DNA of 64,000 nt from Chitinophagales bacterium (GCA_017303855.1 JAFLBL010000008.1:1-64000), one strand, 5' to 3'. Shown: positions 1-8,047, counted from the first letter of the stretch. Numbers and translations: made by a program. The notes: a model not told the origin generated them from the letters alone.

Positions 1-888
1 TCGCCGGAAATTATGCTTTCCACAAGATTCGCCATGATGTCGAGTATGTCGTCCTGGGGCACGATCATACGGGGCTGTACAACGCGGTGGTCGCCGACAC
101 CGTGACGCCGGAGCTGATGCCATGAGCAAGATATCAAGGGTATTGGGTTGCAGTTTTACTTCCACGTCTTTTTCACTGAGCCGGTTGATCAGGGATTCCA
201 GCAAGGGCTGTTCCGTCTTCTCCAACGCAAGCACCACCAGTTTGATAGCATGACTGTCGATGATCTGTTCCAGTTCGTCTATACTTCCCAGTTTGGGGAT
301 GATTTTGTGAAAGCCGTTTTTACCATGACTGTCCGGGGTTACAAAACCGGTATAATGATAGCCGCCGTCACGCAGGTTCATTTCCGTCTCCCGGAAAATA
401 CGGATGGCATTGTCCTGGTTGCCGACCATCAGGGTATTGAATGAAACCGAACCGCTGAGCAGTTGTTTTTTTACCAGTCGCAGGATCAGCCAGCGGCCAA
501 TGAATGTATATGTAAAGTGAATGCCCAATAGTACTATAAACGCATAATAGAAATAAGTATACCCGTTTTTCGGATCATAATCGTTGGAGACAAACGTGAT
601 AAACAGGGTGATGCAGCCGATAAGACTGCTGACAAAAGTGAGTGTGAATTCCGCCAGCCTTGATTTTTTATAAAGGTGGTTGTATGTGCCCGCAAGGGTA
701 TATAAAATCAACCAGCCGGCCGGGACAGCCAGTAAAATCAGCATCCAGGAAAAGGAGCCGATCGGGAAGGCCCCGGTATCATTCAGCATCCAGCTGCGCC
801 AGTGATAGTAGGTAAACCAGGCAAGGGCTGCGGTGCAGTAGTCTGCCAACACATACCAGGCCAGTGATATTTGTTTGCCGGAACGCAT
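1..888 (-). CDS. Sugar transferase (polyprenyl glycosylphosphotransferase) N-terminal part, truncated
   Basis: The frame runs from ATG at 888 to the window edge without a stop. Residues 1-140 hold four hydrophobic segments. They are followed by a Rossmann-like 'CoA-binding' domain (around 145-255) ending in LQPNTLDIL. This is the N-terminal architecture of the exopolysaccharide polyprenyl glycosylphosphotransferases (WbaP/EpsE type), membrane enzymes that load the first sugar phosphate onto undecaprenyl phosphate. In the family LDIL is followed by a short linker and the C-terminal catalytic domain. Here, from about base 125, the frame becomes an Arg/Pro/His-rich string unlike the family. The catalytic half is therefore missing, through a rearrangement or an assembly join. 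The ATG overlaps the stop of the upstream oxidoreductase (TAATG), so the two are probably co-transcribed. The N-terminal identity is fairly sure; what lies beyond base 125 is not. Confidence 0.7.
   Translation of the reverse strand, partial: MRSGKQISLAWYVLADYCTAALAWFTYYHWRSWMLNDTGAFPIGSFSWMLILLAVPAGWLILYTLAGTYNHLYKKSRLAEFTLTFVSSLIGCITLFITFVSNDYDPKNGYTYFYYAFIVLLGIHFTYTFIGRWLILRLVKKQLLSGSVSFNTLMVGNQDNAIRIFRETEMNLRDGGYHYTGFVTPDSHGKNGFHKIIPKLGSIDELEQIIDSHAIKLVVLALEKTEQPLLESLINRLSEKDVEVKLQPNTLDILLMASAPASRCRRPPRCTAPYDRAPGRHTRHHGESCGKHNFRR
3..125 (+). other. Possible 3' end of a foreign plus-strand ORF at the window edge
   Basis: A plus-strand frame (codons starting at base 3) is open for 40 codons and ends with TGA at 123-125, exactly where the minus-strand sugar transferase stops resembling its family. 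It includes HKIRHDVEYVVLGHDHTGLY. The stretch looks richer in G+C than the flanking gene. I do not recognise the protein. It may be the tail of a neighbouring gene or mobile element brought in by a rearrangement, or an assembly join. With only 123 nt visible, coding status is uncertain. Confidence 0.3.
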
Positions 889-1862
889 TAATGGGTAATA
901 ACGTTATGTCCGATTTTCGCGAGTATCTGGTGTGCCACATCCATCGCATTCAGCCCGTCCATTTCATTTACGAGTGTACGGGTGTTATTCAGAATAGCGT
1001 TTTTAAATTCTTCCAGCTCCATTTTAATGGCATTCACTTCCGGTACAGCCGGATTGGCCATCGCCAGTGTTTTTTTGCCGGAGGTGGTTTCTATATCAAA
1101 GGCGAAAACGTTGGTATCCGCAGGCTCTTTCAGTTTGATAATTTCCGTTTTCTTATTGAGAAAATCAATACCGATATAGGCATCTTTCTGGAAGAGACGG
1201 ACCTTTCTCATTTTCTTCATCGAGATCCTGCTGCTGGTGAGGTTGGCCACGCAGCCATTGTGGAATTCGATCCGGACGTTGGCGATATCCGGTGTTTCCG
1301 TCATGACTGCCACGCCGCTGGCGGAGATGGATTTCACATCACTCTTCACAATGCTCAGGATGATATCAATATCATGGATCATCAGGTCGAGGATCACGCT
1401 GACTTCCGTACCGCGGGGATTAAACTGCGCCAGGCGGTGTACTTCAATAAACATGGGTTTCAGGTCCAGTCCTTTCGTGGCCAGGAAGGCGGGGTTAAAA
1501 CGTTCCACATGTCCCACCTGGAATTTGATACCCGACTCTGCAGCCAGTTTCACCAGTTGCCGGGCTTCTTCCATGGTATTGGCGAGGGGTTTTTCAACAA
1601 AAACATGTTTCCCTTTTTTGATCGCTTTCTCACACCATTCAAAGTGAAAGGTAGTGGGGGCAACTATATCCACGGCATCCACCGCATCTATCAGGGCATC
1701 CGCATCCAGGAAGCGGGGGAGCTGGTATTTTTCAGCAACATCTTTAGCATTTTCTTCATGGGGATCATAAAAGCCAACGATTTCCACGCCCGGTATTTCT
1801 TTCCAGTTATTCAGGTGAAATTTTCCCAGGTGTCCTACACCAATAACGCCAATCTTAAGCAT
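888..1862 (-). CDS. Gfo/Idh/MocA family NAD(P)-dependent oxidoreductase
   Basis: This is a 324-aa cytosolic dehydrogenase. The N-terminal Rossmann fold has the dinucleotide-binding stretch IGVIGVGHLGKFH at residues 4-16. Further on are the family signature EKPLAN (about 91-96), with the conserved lysine, and GHVERFNP (about 117-124). The C-terminal alpha/beta domain completes a normal family length. These enzymes oxidise or reduce sugars and sugar nucleotides; the substrate cannot be read from the sequence. The stop overlaps the start of the sugar transferase (TAATG). A role in making a sugar precursor for a surface polysaccharide or lipid-linked glycan is therefore a reasonable inference from context only. 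Confidence 0.85.
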   Translation of the reverse strand: MLKIGVIGVGHLGKFHLNNWKEIPGVEIVGFYDPHEENAKDVAEKYQLPRFLDADALIDAVDAVDIVAPTTFHFEWCEKAIKKGKHVFVEKPLANTMEEARQLVKLAAESGIKFQVGHVERFNPAFLATKGLDLKPMFIEVHRLAQFNPRGTEVSVILDLMIHDIDIILSIVKSDVKSISASGVAVMTETPDIANVRIEFHNGCVANLTSSRISMKKMRKVRLFQKDAYIGIDFLNKKTEIIKLKEPADTNVFAFDIETTSGKKTLAMANPAVPEVNAIKMELEEFKNAILNNTRTLVNEMDGLNAMDVAHQILAKIGHNVITH

Positions 1863-1929
1863 AACGGAATATTAATTGTGCAAAGATACACAATGCATTG
1901 AGCCCCAACTGGCAAGTTATGAACAGCTG

Positions 1930-2682
1930 TCAGTTAAGCAGGGCGGAACCCTGTACATAGGCGGGGTGGTAAATAAAGACCAGTGAGCCGTTTTTAATTT
2001 CGTTGATGATGGGCCGGGCCAGGGCTTCCGGTACGGCGGGGCAGCCCTGGCTGCGGCCGATATAGCCCTGTTGAGCGGCCAGCTGCTCATTTACATAGTC
2101 TGCGCCGTGGATCACAATCCCGCGTTCATAGGCTTTGTCATTGATTCCGTGTTCCAGTCCTTCCAGTTTCAGCGAATAACCATTACTGCCCTGGTAGGTT
2201 TCGCGGGTAATATAGAAACCGGGACTGCTTTTAAAAGAAGAAGGGGTATTGGAGAAAGAGACGGCCCGTTCACGCCCGGTATTACGGCCATGGGCCACCA
2301 GAGTATTATAAAGTACTTTATACTGATCCAGGTCAATGATGAAGAGTCTTTTTTCCGTGCTGGGAAGACTGAAATCCACAATGGAAATGATGGATTGATT
2401 AATTGTACGGCCTTGTTGGGTCAGTTGTGTCAGTCCTTTTTTTGCAAAGTCAAATGCTTCGCGGCTGAGTCCTTTCAGGTTCAGGTGGAGGCTGTCGTAA
2501 ACGGATTTCAGTTCCGGGGTAAAAAAAAGAGAGTCCGTCGTTGTATGGAGGCTGGAATCGCCCATATGGAGCGCTTCCCGGACCCGTTGGCCGGTATTTT
2601 TGGCAAAGCCAAAAGACAGATGGAGGAGTCCGATCAGGACGGAAGACAGGAACAGGAGAAGCCCTTTCGCACGTTTAATCAT
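1930..2682 (-). CDS. Murein L,D-transpeptidase catalytic domain family protein (YkuD_2-like)
   Basis: This is a 250-aa envelope protein with an N-terminal hydrophobic signal or anchor (residues 8-26). The C-terminal half carries the signature of the PF13645-type L,D-transpeptidase-like family: GIVIHGADYV (about 183-192), then IGRSQGCPAVP (about 204-214) with the candidate catalytic Cys and the upstream His. Proteins of this type sit in the periplasm and are thought to act on peptidoglycan stem peptides. The family is mostly uncharacterised biochemically. The gene stands alone, about 260 nt from the divergent tRNA-Asp, with a heptamer array between them. Confidence 0.8.
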   Translation of the reverse strand: MIKRAKGLLLFLSSVLIGLLHLSFGFAKNTGQRVREALHMGDSSLHTTTDSLFFTPELKSVYDSLHLNLKGLSREAFDFAKKGLTQLTQQGRTINQSIISIVDFSLPSTEKRLFIIDLDQYKVLYNTLVAHGRNTGRERAVSFSNTPSSFKSSPGFYITRETYQGSNGYSLKLEGLEHGINDKAYERGIVIHGADYVNEQLAAQQGYIGRSQGCPAVPEALARPIINEIKNGSLVFIYHPAYVQGSALLN

Positions 2683-2783
2683 AGCTACTAATTGTACATT
2701 AACCTAAGTGGCCTTTTAAACGCAAAAACGGGGCCGGTGTTGTGGTTGGAGAGATGTTTGGAATCAAGAAATACAGTAGGTTA

Positions 2784-2846
2784 GGAGTCGGGAGAAGGGA
2801 GTCGGGAGTTGGGAGTCGTGAGTCGTGAGTCAGGAGTCGGGAGGCT
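2784..2846 (+). repeat. Heptamer array, GGAGTCG family (9 units)
   Basis: Nine consecutive 7-bp units follow the GGAGTCG pattern with substitutions (for example GGAGAAG, TGAGTCA). Runs of GGG spaced by four bases recur on the plus strand. The array lies in the divergent gap between the L,D-transpeptidase-like gene and tRNA-Asp. The same unit recurs at 29101-29170 (opposite orientation) and 33531-33565. Confidence 0.85.
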
Positions 2847-2894
2847 GGATTCCAATTCAGGGGCTAAAAAAATGTCAGAAAATGGCAAAAAACT

Positions 2895-2926
2895 TTTGGA
2901 ATAAAAAGCGGGTGCGCCTATCTTTG
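2895..2926 (+). promoter_or_regulatory. Bacteroidota-type promoter for tRNA-Asp
   Basis: TTTG at 2895-2898, a 20-nt spacer, then TATCTTTG at 2919-2926 match the Bacteroidota housekeeping promoter (-33 TTTG, -7 TAnnTTTG). The expected transcription start is a few bases downstream, shortly before the mature tRNA 5' end at 2947. Confidence 0.75.
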
Positions 2927-2946
2927 CCGTCCCAAAAAACACCGAA

Positions 2947-3020
2947 GGATCGGTAGTTCAGTTGGTTAGAATGCCGCCCTGTCACGGCGGAGGTCGCGGG
3001 TTCGAGTCCCGTCCGGTCCG
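2947..3020 (+). tRNA. tRNA-Asp (anticodon GTC)
   Basis: A 74-nt cloverleaf. The acceptor arm GGATCGG pairs with CCGGTCC with one T:G wobble. The D arm region reads TTCAGTTGGTTAGAA. The anticodon loop is CTGTCAC with GTC at 2981-2983 in a CCGCC/GGCGG stem. The T arm is CGGG-TTCGAGT-CCCG and the discriminator is G at 3020. No 3' CCA is encoded, so it must be added after transcription. A strong promoter precedes it and a terminator follows directly. Confidence 0.97.
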
Positions 3021-3024
3021 CAAG

Positions 3025-3052
3025 AAGCCTCACAGAAATGTGAGGCTTTTTT
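3025..3052 (+). terminator. Intrinsic terminator of tRNA-Asp
   Basis: A 10-bp inverted repeat (AAGCCTCACA / TGTGAGGCTT) with a GAAA tetraloop runs into six T residues ending at 3052. Confidence 0.9.
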
Positions 3053-3057
3053 GTGCG

Positions 3058-3122
3058 CTGTCACGTCGGAGGTCGTCCCGAACCGATTCGGGATCCGGTC
3101 CGCAAGAAGCCTCACAGAAATG
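3058..3122 (+). pseudogene. Decayed partial copy of tRNA-Asp 3' half plus terminator arm
   Basis: From CTGTCACG at 3058 the sequence repeats the tRNA from its anticodon loop (2979) through CGGAGGTCG. The T arm is replaced by a 7-bp perfect hairpin, TCCCGAA-CCGA-TTCGGGA (3076-3093). The copy then resumes with TCCGGTCCGCAAGAAGCCTC and ends inside the terminator, before its right arm. It cannot fold as a tRNA. It could be the remnant of a tandem tRNA gene or an old attachment-site duplication. Confidence 0.7.
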
Positions 3123-3166
3123 TTGTACTGACTAACAGTCAGCCTGAGAAAGAAAAATACCTAACG

Positions 3167-3221
3167 TTTAGCTGGCCTTTAGCTGGCCTTTAGCTGGCCT
3201 TGAGCTGGCCTTGAGCTGGCC
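3167..3221 (+). repeat. 11-bp tandem repeat, five units
   Basis: AGCTGGCC recurs at 3170, 3181, 3192, 3203 and 3214, exactly 11 bp apart, joined by TTT or TTG. It is followed by the partial inverse CGGCCAG. The rest of 3222-3652 shows no gene; it is AT-rich and ends at accA. The 11-bp period is close to one DNA helical turn. Confidence 0.85.
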
Positions 3222-3652
3222 CGGCCAGGGCTACCGGTAATACCGGTTCTTAGGTCCAGCTAAGGAAGTACAAAACTCCTGCTAAGATGGTTATAATTAT
3301 TGCCCTTGTTTGGTTCTCAAATAGTTGAAAATGAGGATTATACATTTTATGTAATTTTTCCGTTTCCTGTTATTTTCTTAAAGAAAGTATACATTATTAC
3401 AAATGAGGCAGTTAGACATATTGTCAGGCACGGGACAAGTTTTTTTCAGAGCTGAAACACAGAACCAAGAAGACTTTAGATTGAGCGGGAGGCCACAAAT
3501 CCCTTTTTAAATACTCAGCTTATTGATAGCCGGCTTACTCTGTTTCCTTATGATTGTGGTTGTTTTTTGGGGATAATTGCTTTTTTGCGAGTATTTGTGC
3601 ATCAGCGGCTTATTCTGATTTAATCCTTAATTTAGCCGCCATAAATTAGCCT

Positions 3653-4624
3653 ATGCCATCGAATAAAAACAGGCAGTATATCGAGTTTGAAAAGCCGATC
3701 AAGGATTTGCTGGAAGAAATTGATGATCTGAAGCAGAAAGCGGAGAAGAGTAAAGTGGATTACAGTGAAGTGATCGCCAAACTTGAAGAAAGTGTCATCG
3801 AGAAAAGAAAAGATATCACCCGCAGTCTGAGCAGCTGGCAACGGGTACAGCTGAGCCGTCACCCCGACCGTCCCTATACACTGAAGTATATTGATAAAAT
3901 GACGACGGATTTTGTGGAACTGCATGGCGACCGCAACGTTAAGGACGATAAAGCCATGATAGGCGGATTTGCCACACTGGGCGATGAAACAGTCATGATT
4001 ATTGGTCAGCAGAAAGGGATCAATACAAAAATGCGCCAGCTCCGGAATTTCGGTATGGCGAATCCTGAAGGATACCGGAAAGCCCTGCGGCTGATGCGAC
4101 TGGCTGAGAAATTTAATAAGCCCGTGATCACGCTGATTGATACCCCCGGTGCCTATCCCGGCCTGGAAGCCGAGGAAAGGGGACAGGGAGAAGCGATTGC
4201 CCGGAATATTTATGAAATGATCCGGCTGAAAGTACCCGTGATCTGTGTGATCATCGGGGAAGGTGCCAGCGGCGGTGCCCTTGGTATTGGCGTAGGGGAT
4301 AAAGTCTTCATGATGGAGAATACCTGGTACACCGTGATCAGCCCGGAAAGTTGCTCTTCTATTCTCTGGCGCAGCTGGGATAAAAAAGAAGTGGCCGCCG
4401 AACAGTTACGCCTGACCGCAGATAAGATGCTGGGCTTTGGCCTGATTGACGGAATCATTCCCGAACCACCCGGTGGTGCACACTGGGATTATGATGAATC
4501 GGCACAGATCCTGAAGAATTTCCTGCTGCCCGTTATCAAAGAACTTAAAAATCAATCAGTGGAACAACGGGTGAATAACCGGATTGAGAAGTTTGGGAAG
4601 ATGGGATTCTGGGAAGAAGCATGA
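3653..4624 (+). CDS. accA: Acetyl-CoA carboxylase carboxyltransferase subunit alpha
   Basis: This 323-aa protein has the normal length for AccA. With AccD (not in this window) it forms the carboxyltransferase that moves the carboxyl group from carboxybiotin on AccB to acetyl-CoA, giving malonyl-CoA for fatty-acid synthesis. A charged N-terminal helical region (residues 1-60) is followed by the crotonase-fold domain with IDTPGAYPG (about 162-170) and [15 protein letters not shown] (about 202-216). The ATG at 3653 gives [16 protein letters not shown], as in relatives. accB and accC lie 20 kb away, so the subunits are not one operon. A heptamer array begins five bases after the stop. Confidence 0.95.
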   Translation: MPSNKNRQYIEFEKPIKDLLEEIDDLKQKAEKSKVDYSEVIAKLEESVIEKRKDITRSLSSWQRVQLSRHPDRPYTLKYIDKMTTDFVELHGDRNVKDDKAMIGGFATLGDETVMIIGQQKGINTKMRQLRNFGMANPEGYRKALRLMRLAEKFNKPVITLIDTPGAYPGLEAEERGQGEAIARNIYEMIRLKVPVICVIIGEGASGGALGIGVGDKVFMMENTWYTVISPESCSSILWRSWDKKEVAAEQLRLTADKMLGFGLIDGIIPEPPGGAHWDYDESAQILKNFLLPVIKELKNQSVEQRVNNRIEKFGKMGFWEEA

Positions 4625-4628
4625 TTCC

Positions 4629-4663
4629 AGTTAGTAGTTAGTAGTCGGTAGTTAGTAGTCAGA
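4629..4663 (+). repeat. Heptamer array, AGTTAGT family (5 units)
   Basis: Five in-phase 7-bp units (AGTTAGT, AGTCGGT, AGTCAGA and similar) begin five bases after the accA stop codon. Related arrays lie at 41083-41131 and 58613-58647. Confidence 0.8.
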
Positions 4664-4724
4664 GACGTTCTTAGCGGCAGTCAGGTGTATGAATCAAAGT
4701 CGCTTCGGTTTTCATTGAACGTAA

Positions 4725-4752
4725 TCCGTACTTCGTACCTCATACTTTGTAC
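4725..4752 (+). repeat. Heptamer array, GTACTTC family (4 units)
   Basis: Four 7-bp units (TCCGTAC, TTCGTAC, CTCATAC, TTTGTAC) lie between accA and dapA, ending 37 bases before the dapA ATG. This is the reverse complement of the GTACGAA family at 56994-57028 and 61906-61940, and the same orientation as 28460-28480. Confidence 0.75.
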
Positions 4753-4789
4753 TTGTTTTAAGTCACTAAATCATAATTAAAGTAAGAAA

Positions 4790-5674
4790 ATGTCATTGCG
4801 GAAAAAATTCACCGGTACCGGAATCGCCATTGTTACCCCGTTTAATACGGACGGGACCATTGACTGGGACAGCTATAAACGGCTGTTGAAGTTCTGGATC
4901 GATGGTAAGGTGGAGTACCTGGTGGTTTTGGGTACTACGGGTGAGAGTGCAACCGTGCATGGTGCGGAGAAGCAGGACGTTTTTTCTTTTGTAAAAAATG
5001 AAGTGGCCGGACAGCTGCCCCTGGTGGCGGGTATTGGTGGAAATGATACGATGGATGTGGCCAGGCAGTTCCGCGAACTGGATCTCAGCGGGTATGACGC
5101 GATCCTGTCCGTGAGTCCTTATTACAACAAACCTAATCAGGAAGGTATTTATCAGCACTATAAAACACTCGATGCCGCGTCTCCGTTGCCCATCATCATG
5201 TACAATGTACCGGGCCGTACGGGGATGAGTGTATCGGCGGAAACCACATTGCGGATTGCGCGTGAGTGTCCGAAAATTTTTGCTACCAAAGAAGCCAGTG
5301 GCAATTTTGATCAGATCAACCAGATCATCAAAGGCAAGCCGGCAGATTTTATGGTGATCAGCGGAGACGATCCGATTACCCTGCAGATGATCGCGGGTGG
5401 TGCGGAAGGATTGATCTCGGTGGTGGCGAATGCGTATCCGAAAGAATATTCAGATATGGTGCGGTTATGCCTGGCAGGAAAATTTGCCGAAGCGAAGAAA
5501 CTGCATTCCAAATACCTCGATATTATCTCCTCCATGTTTGCAGAGGGCAGCCCGAGTGGTGTAAAGGCTTATCTGAGTGAAATGGGGCTTTGTAAGAACG
5601 CGTTCCGCTTGCCGGTGTGGCAGGTGAGTGAGAAGCATCAGGCGAAGATTAAAGAGCTGATGAAGACGGTTTAG
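4790..5674 (+). CDS. dapA: 4-hydroxy-tetrahydrodipicolinate synthase
   Basis: This 294-aa (beta/alpha)8-barrel enzyme condenses pyruvate with aspartate semialdehyde in the lysine/diaminopimelate pathway, which also feeds peptidoglycan. Visible features are GTGIAIVTPFN near the N-terminus, GTTGESAT (about 48-55), the proton-relay Tyr in MYNVPGRTG (about 136-144) and the Schiff-base Lys in FATKEASGN (about 164-172). Length and motifs are standard. It follows accA by 165 nt of repeat-bearing DNA and probably has its own promoter. Confidence 0.95.
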   Translation: MSLRKKFTGTGIAIVTPFNTDGTIDWDSYKRLLKFWIDGKVEYLVVLGTTGESATVHGAEKQDVFSFVKNEVAGQLPLVAGIGGNDTMDVARQFRELDLSGYDAILSVSPYYNKPNQEGIYQHYKTLDAASPLPIIMYNVPGRTGMSVSAETTLRIARECPKIFATKEASGNFDQINQIIKGKPADFMVISGDDPITLQMIAGGAEGLISVVANAYPKEYSDMVRLCLAGKFAEAKKLHSKYLDIISSMFAEGSPSGVKAYLSEMGLCKNAFRLPVWQVSEKHQAKIKELMKTV

Positions 5675-5732
5675 TTTCTTAGGGGTTAATCTTATTATTT
5701 ACAGCATTGGTTTACAGGTGAGCGAAGGGCTT

Positions 5733-5764
5733 AATGTGCCAATGTGCCGATTTGCCAATTGCCT
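5733..5764 (+). repeat. Octamer array, AATGTGCC family (4 units)
   Basis: Four 8-bp units (AATGTGCC twice, GATTTGCC, AATTGCCT) lie 59 bases after the dapA stop. Related octamers occur at 48401-48424, 48577-48608, 49891-49930 and 50082-50109. Confidence 0.75.
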
Positions 5765-5862
5765 CCTGAGAAGTTTATGCAGATGACCGGCATTGCGGTT
5801 TTTTTGTGCGCTGTCTCATTTGCAGAGCATACGGCAAATAACGGAATTGCCTAATTTTAACC

Positions 5863-6990
5863 ATGCGCATTCCCCTTTTACTCCAGTTCATGCTGTTAGT
5901 ATGGTCTCACGGCCTTTCACAATACAACGTAAAAATTGAATTAACGGCCGGCGCCCCGGTAAAACCGGATGATACATTATATCTCGCCGGATCTTTCAAT
6001 GGATGGAATCCGCGGGACCCTGATTACCGGTTACAGCCTGGGGGAAGGATTGTTTATTTCTTAAATAAGACTCTTCCTGCAGGTTCCTTTGAATATAAAG
6101 TCACGCGTGGCAGTTGGGAAAAAGCAGAATGTAAATCAGGTGGCGAGGCAATATCTAACCGTTTACTGAAACTGGAGTCCGATACTGTTATACGTTTGAT
6201 GGTGGAAGAGTGGGCAGACAGGGTGCCGCCAAAACCCAAACAAAGCACGGCCAGTAAGCAGGTAAAGATTGTACACACTTCGTTTTACTCGCCCCAGCTG
6301 AAAAGGTACAAACGGATATGGGTATACCTGCCAAAAACATATAATGCGCGGAAAAAATACCCGGTATTGTACATGCATGACGGTCAGAATTTATTTGAAG
6401 ACAGCTGCAGCTATTCCGGGGAATGGGGAGTGGATGAATACCTGGATTCATTGAAATCCGGCGCCTGTATCGTAGTGGGTATTGATCATGGAGGTGCCAA
6501 ACGGTTCAATGAATATAACCCCTATGATCATGCGCGGTTTGGCAAAGGGGAGGGTAGTCAATATGCAGACTTTATTGTAAAGACCCTGAAGCCCTGGGTG
6601 GATAGGAAATTCAGCACCCTGCGCGGTCAGGCACATACGTATATTGCCGGCAGTTCCATGGGCGGACTGATTTCCTTGTATACCCTCTTGAAATACCCGA
6701 AAGTTTTTGGAGGAGCCGGCATTTTCTCGCCCGCTTTCTGGACGGCACCGGCGATAATGGATCAGATTACAAAGCAGGGAAAAGCAGTCAAAGGCCGTGT
6801 GTTTTTTTATGCCGGCAAACAGGAAGATGAGACGATGGCGCCTCTTACACTACAGGCCATGGAAAAACTAAGAGCGGTGTCTTCCGCACAAATCCGCACC
6901 ATAATCCGGAATGACGGGATGCATAATGAAGCGAGATGGAGGGTGGAGTTTCCTCTTTTTTTTCAATGGCTTTTGCAAAGTGAAAAGTAA
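5863..6990 (+). CDS. Secreted alpha/beta-hydrolase esterase with N-terminal carbohydrate-binding-like domain
   Basis: This 375-aa protein has a signal peptide (residues 1-19, ending around LSQ). An E-set/CBM48-like domain follows, with LYLAGSFNGWNP at about 41-52. The catalytic domain is of the putative esterase family (Esterase D / enterochelin-esterase-like). It has YMHDGQNLF at about 169-177 and the nucleophile elbow AGSSMGG at about 262-268. The Asp/His partners are plausibly in GKQEDE and the late MHNEARW. The likely job is hydrolysis of an ester, for example on a polysaccharide or siderophore, outside the cytoplasm; the substrate is unknown. The last four codons and the stop lie inside a heptamer array. 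Confidence 0.8.
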   Translation: MRIPLLLQFMLLVWSHGLSQYNVKIELTAGAPVKPDDTLYLAGSFNGWNPRDPDYRLQPGGRIVYFLNKTLPAGSFEYKVTRGSWEKAECKSGGEAISNRLLKLESDTVIRLMVEEWADRVPPKPKQSTASKQVKIVHTSFYSPQLKRYKRIWVYLPKTYNARKKYPVLYMHDGQNLFEDSCSYSGEWGVDEYLDSLKSGACIVVGIDHGGAKRFNEYNPYDHARFGKGEGSQYADFIVKTLKPWVDRKFSTLRGQAHTYIAGSSMGGLISLYTLLKYPKVFGGAGIFSPAFWTAPAIMDQITKQGKAVKGRVFFYAGKQEDETMAPLTLQAMEKLRAVSSAQIRTIIRNDGMHNEARWRVEFPLFFQWLLQSEK

Positions 6991-7010
6991 AAAGTCAAAA
7001 GTAAAAAATC
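6976..7010 (+). repeat. Heptamer array, AAAAGTA family (5 units), covering a stop codon
   Basis: Units CAAAGTG, AAAAGTA, AAAAGTC, AAAAGTA and AAAAATC are in strict 7-bp phase. The array contains the last codons and TAA (6988-6990) of the esterase. It is complementary to the array at 7107-7141, so the two can pair across the convergent gap. Confidence 0.85.
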
Positions 7011-7106
7011 TTAAAGCACGAATGGCTGAGTGAATTTAAGCGGGTAGAAAGTGGAAAAATATTTACGCAATCCCAAATAAGACGAATAGTCAATCTTTCG
7101 GTCTGT

Positions 7107-7141
7107 TATTTTTTACTTTTTACTTTTGAATTTTTACTTCT
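7107..7141 (+). repeat. Heptamer array, TACTTTT family (5 units)
   Basis: Five 7-bp units (TATTTTT, TACTTTT twice, GAATTTT, TACTTCT) form the inverse of the array at 6976-7010. The array ends three bases from the rnz stop codon on the minus strand. The pair could form a bidirectional terminator stem between convergent genes. Confidence 0.8.
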
Positions 7142-7144
7142 TTT

Positions 7145-8047
7145 TCACACTTCATAACAAACCCCCTCTAAAGCTAACTCCGCCTCCGGAAAAACTTCTT
7201 TGGCTTCTGATTCAAATTCTTCCAGCGTATCATACTTGCTGCTGAAATGACCGATCAGGAGTTTTTTCACCCCTGCTTTAACTGCAATGGTGGCTGCCTG
7301 TTTGGTAGTGGAATGGAAACGTAATGTTGCCCGGTCCCGCAGGTTATCGAGATAGGTGGTCTCGTGGTAGATGGTGTCAAAGTCCTGTATATGGGGCAGT
7401 ATCGCTTCGTCGTATTTGGTATCTGCACAAAACGCATACCGCTTGCCGGGTTCAGCGGCTTCGGTTACCCATTCATTTTTTATCACTGCGCCATCTTTTT
7501 TTGTATAGTCCTCGCCTTTGCAAAGCCGTTCATAAAAAACAGCGGGTATTTCGTGCTCTATCGCTTTTTCAGGCAGCAATTTCCGGGGCAGCTTTTTCTG
7601 TGTAAAAGAGAAACCATAACATTCCACGCGGTGATTGGTGGGAAAACATTTTACCGTCAGCTTGTCATTGTCGAGTAAGGTAGCGGCTTCCGTGATATGG
7701 TGAATATGCAGGGGGAAACAAAGCTGCGTATCTGCTACTTTCAATTGCATCTCAATAATCTCCCGTAAGGGTGCTGGTCCGAATACATGCAGTACCTGTG
7801 AATGGCCCAGCAGGCTGAGTGAATTGATCAGTCCGATCAATCCGAAATAATGATCGCCATGCAGATGAGAAATAAAAATATGGGATATCCTGCTCCGCCG
7901 GATTTTATACCGGATGAGCTGGATCTGTGTGCCTTCACCGCAATCCACCAGGTAATTGGTTCCGTCAAGGGTTACCACCTGGCTGGTAGGATGACGATCG
8001 AAGGCCGGAACGGCGGAATTATTACCCAGGATGGTGACGGCAAACAT
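7145..8047 (-). CDS. rnz: Ribonuclease Z
   Basis: This 300-aa metallo-beta-lactamase-fold endonuclease processes tRNA 3' ends; that matters here because the tRNA-Asp gene encodes no CCA. The N-terminal FAVTILGNNSAVPAFDRHPT and LVDCGEGTQ match bacterial RNase Z. The zinc motif HLHGDH lies at about 61-66, with later ligands in CADTKYDEA and HFSSKY. The length is normal. The STAS-domain gene starts upstream on the same strand (71-nt gap), so they may share a transcript. Confidence 0.93.
   Translation of the reverse strand: MFAVTILGNNSAVPAFDRHPTSQVVTLDGTNYLVDCGEGTQIQLIRYKIRRSRISHIFISHLHGDHYFGLIGLINSLSLLGHSQVLHVFGPAPLREIIEMQLKVADTQLCFPLHIHHITEAATLLDNDKLTVKCFPTNHRVECYGFSFTQKKLPRKLLPEKAIEHEIPAVFYERLCKGEDYTKKDGAVIKNEWVTEAAEPGKRYAFCADTKYDEAILPHIQDFDTIYHETTYLDNLRDRATLRFHSTTKQAATIAVKAGVKKLLIGHFSSKYDTLEEFESEAKEVFPEAELALEGVCYEV

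Noticed and set aside
148..444. 98-codon plus-strand ORF at the left end
   Set aside because: It is the antisense shadow of the sugar transferase, whose minus-strand frame has clear family features over the same bases.
864..1901. 345-codon plus-strand ORF opposite the oxidoreductase
   Set aside because: The minus strand encodes a textbook Gfo/Idh/MocA protein; the plus frame has His/Phe-rich shadow composition.
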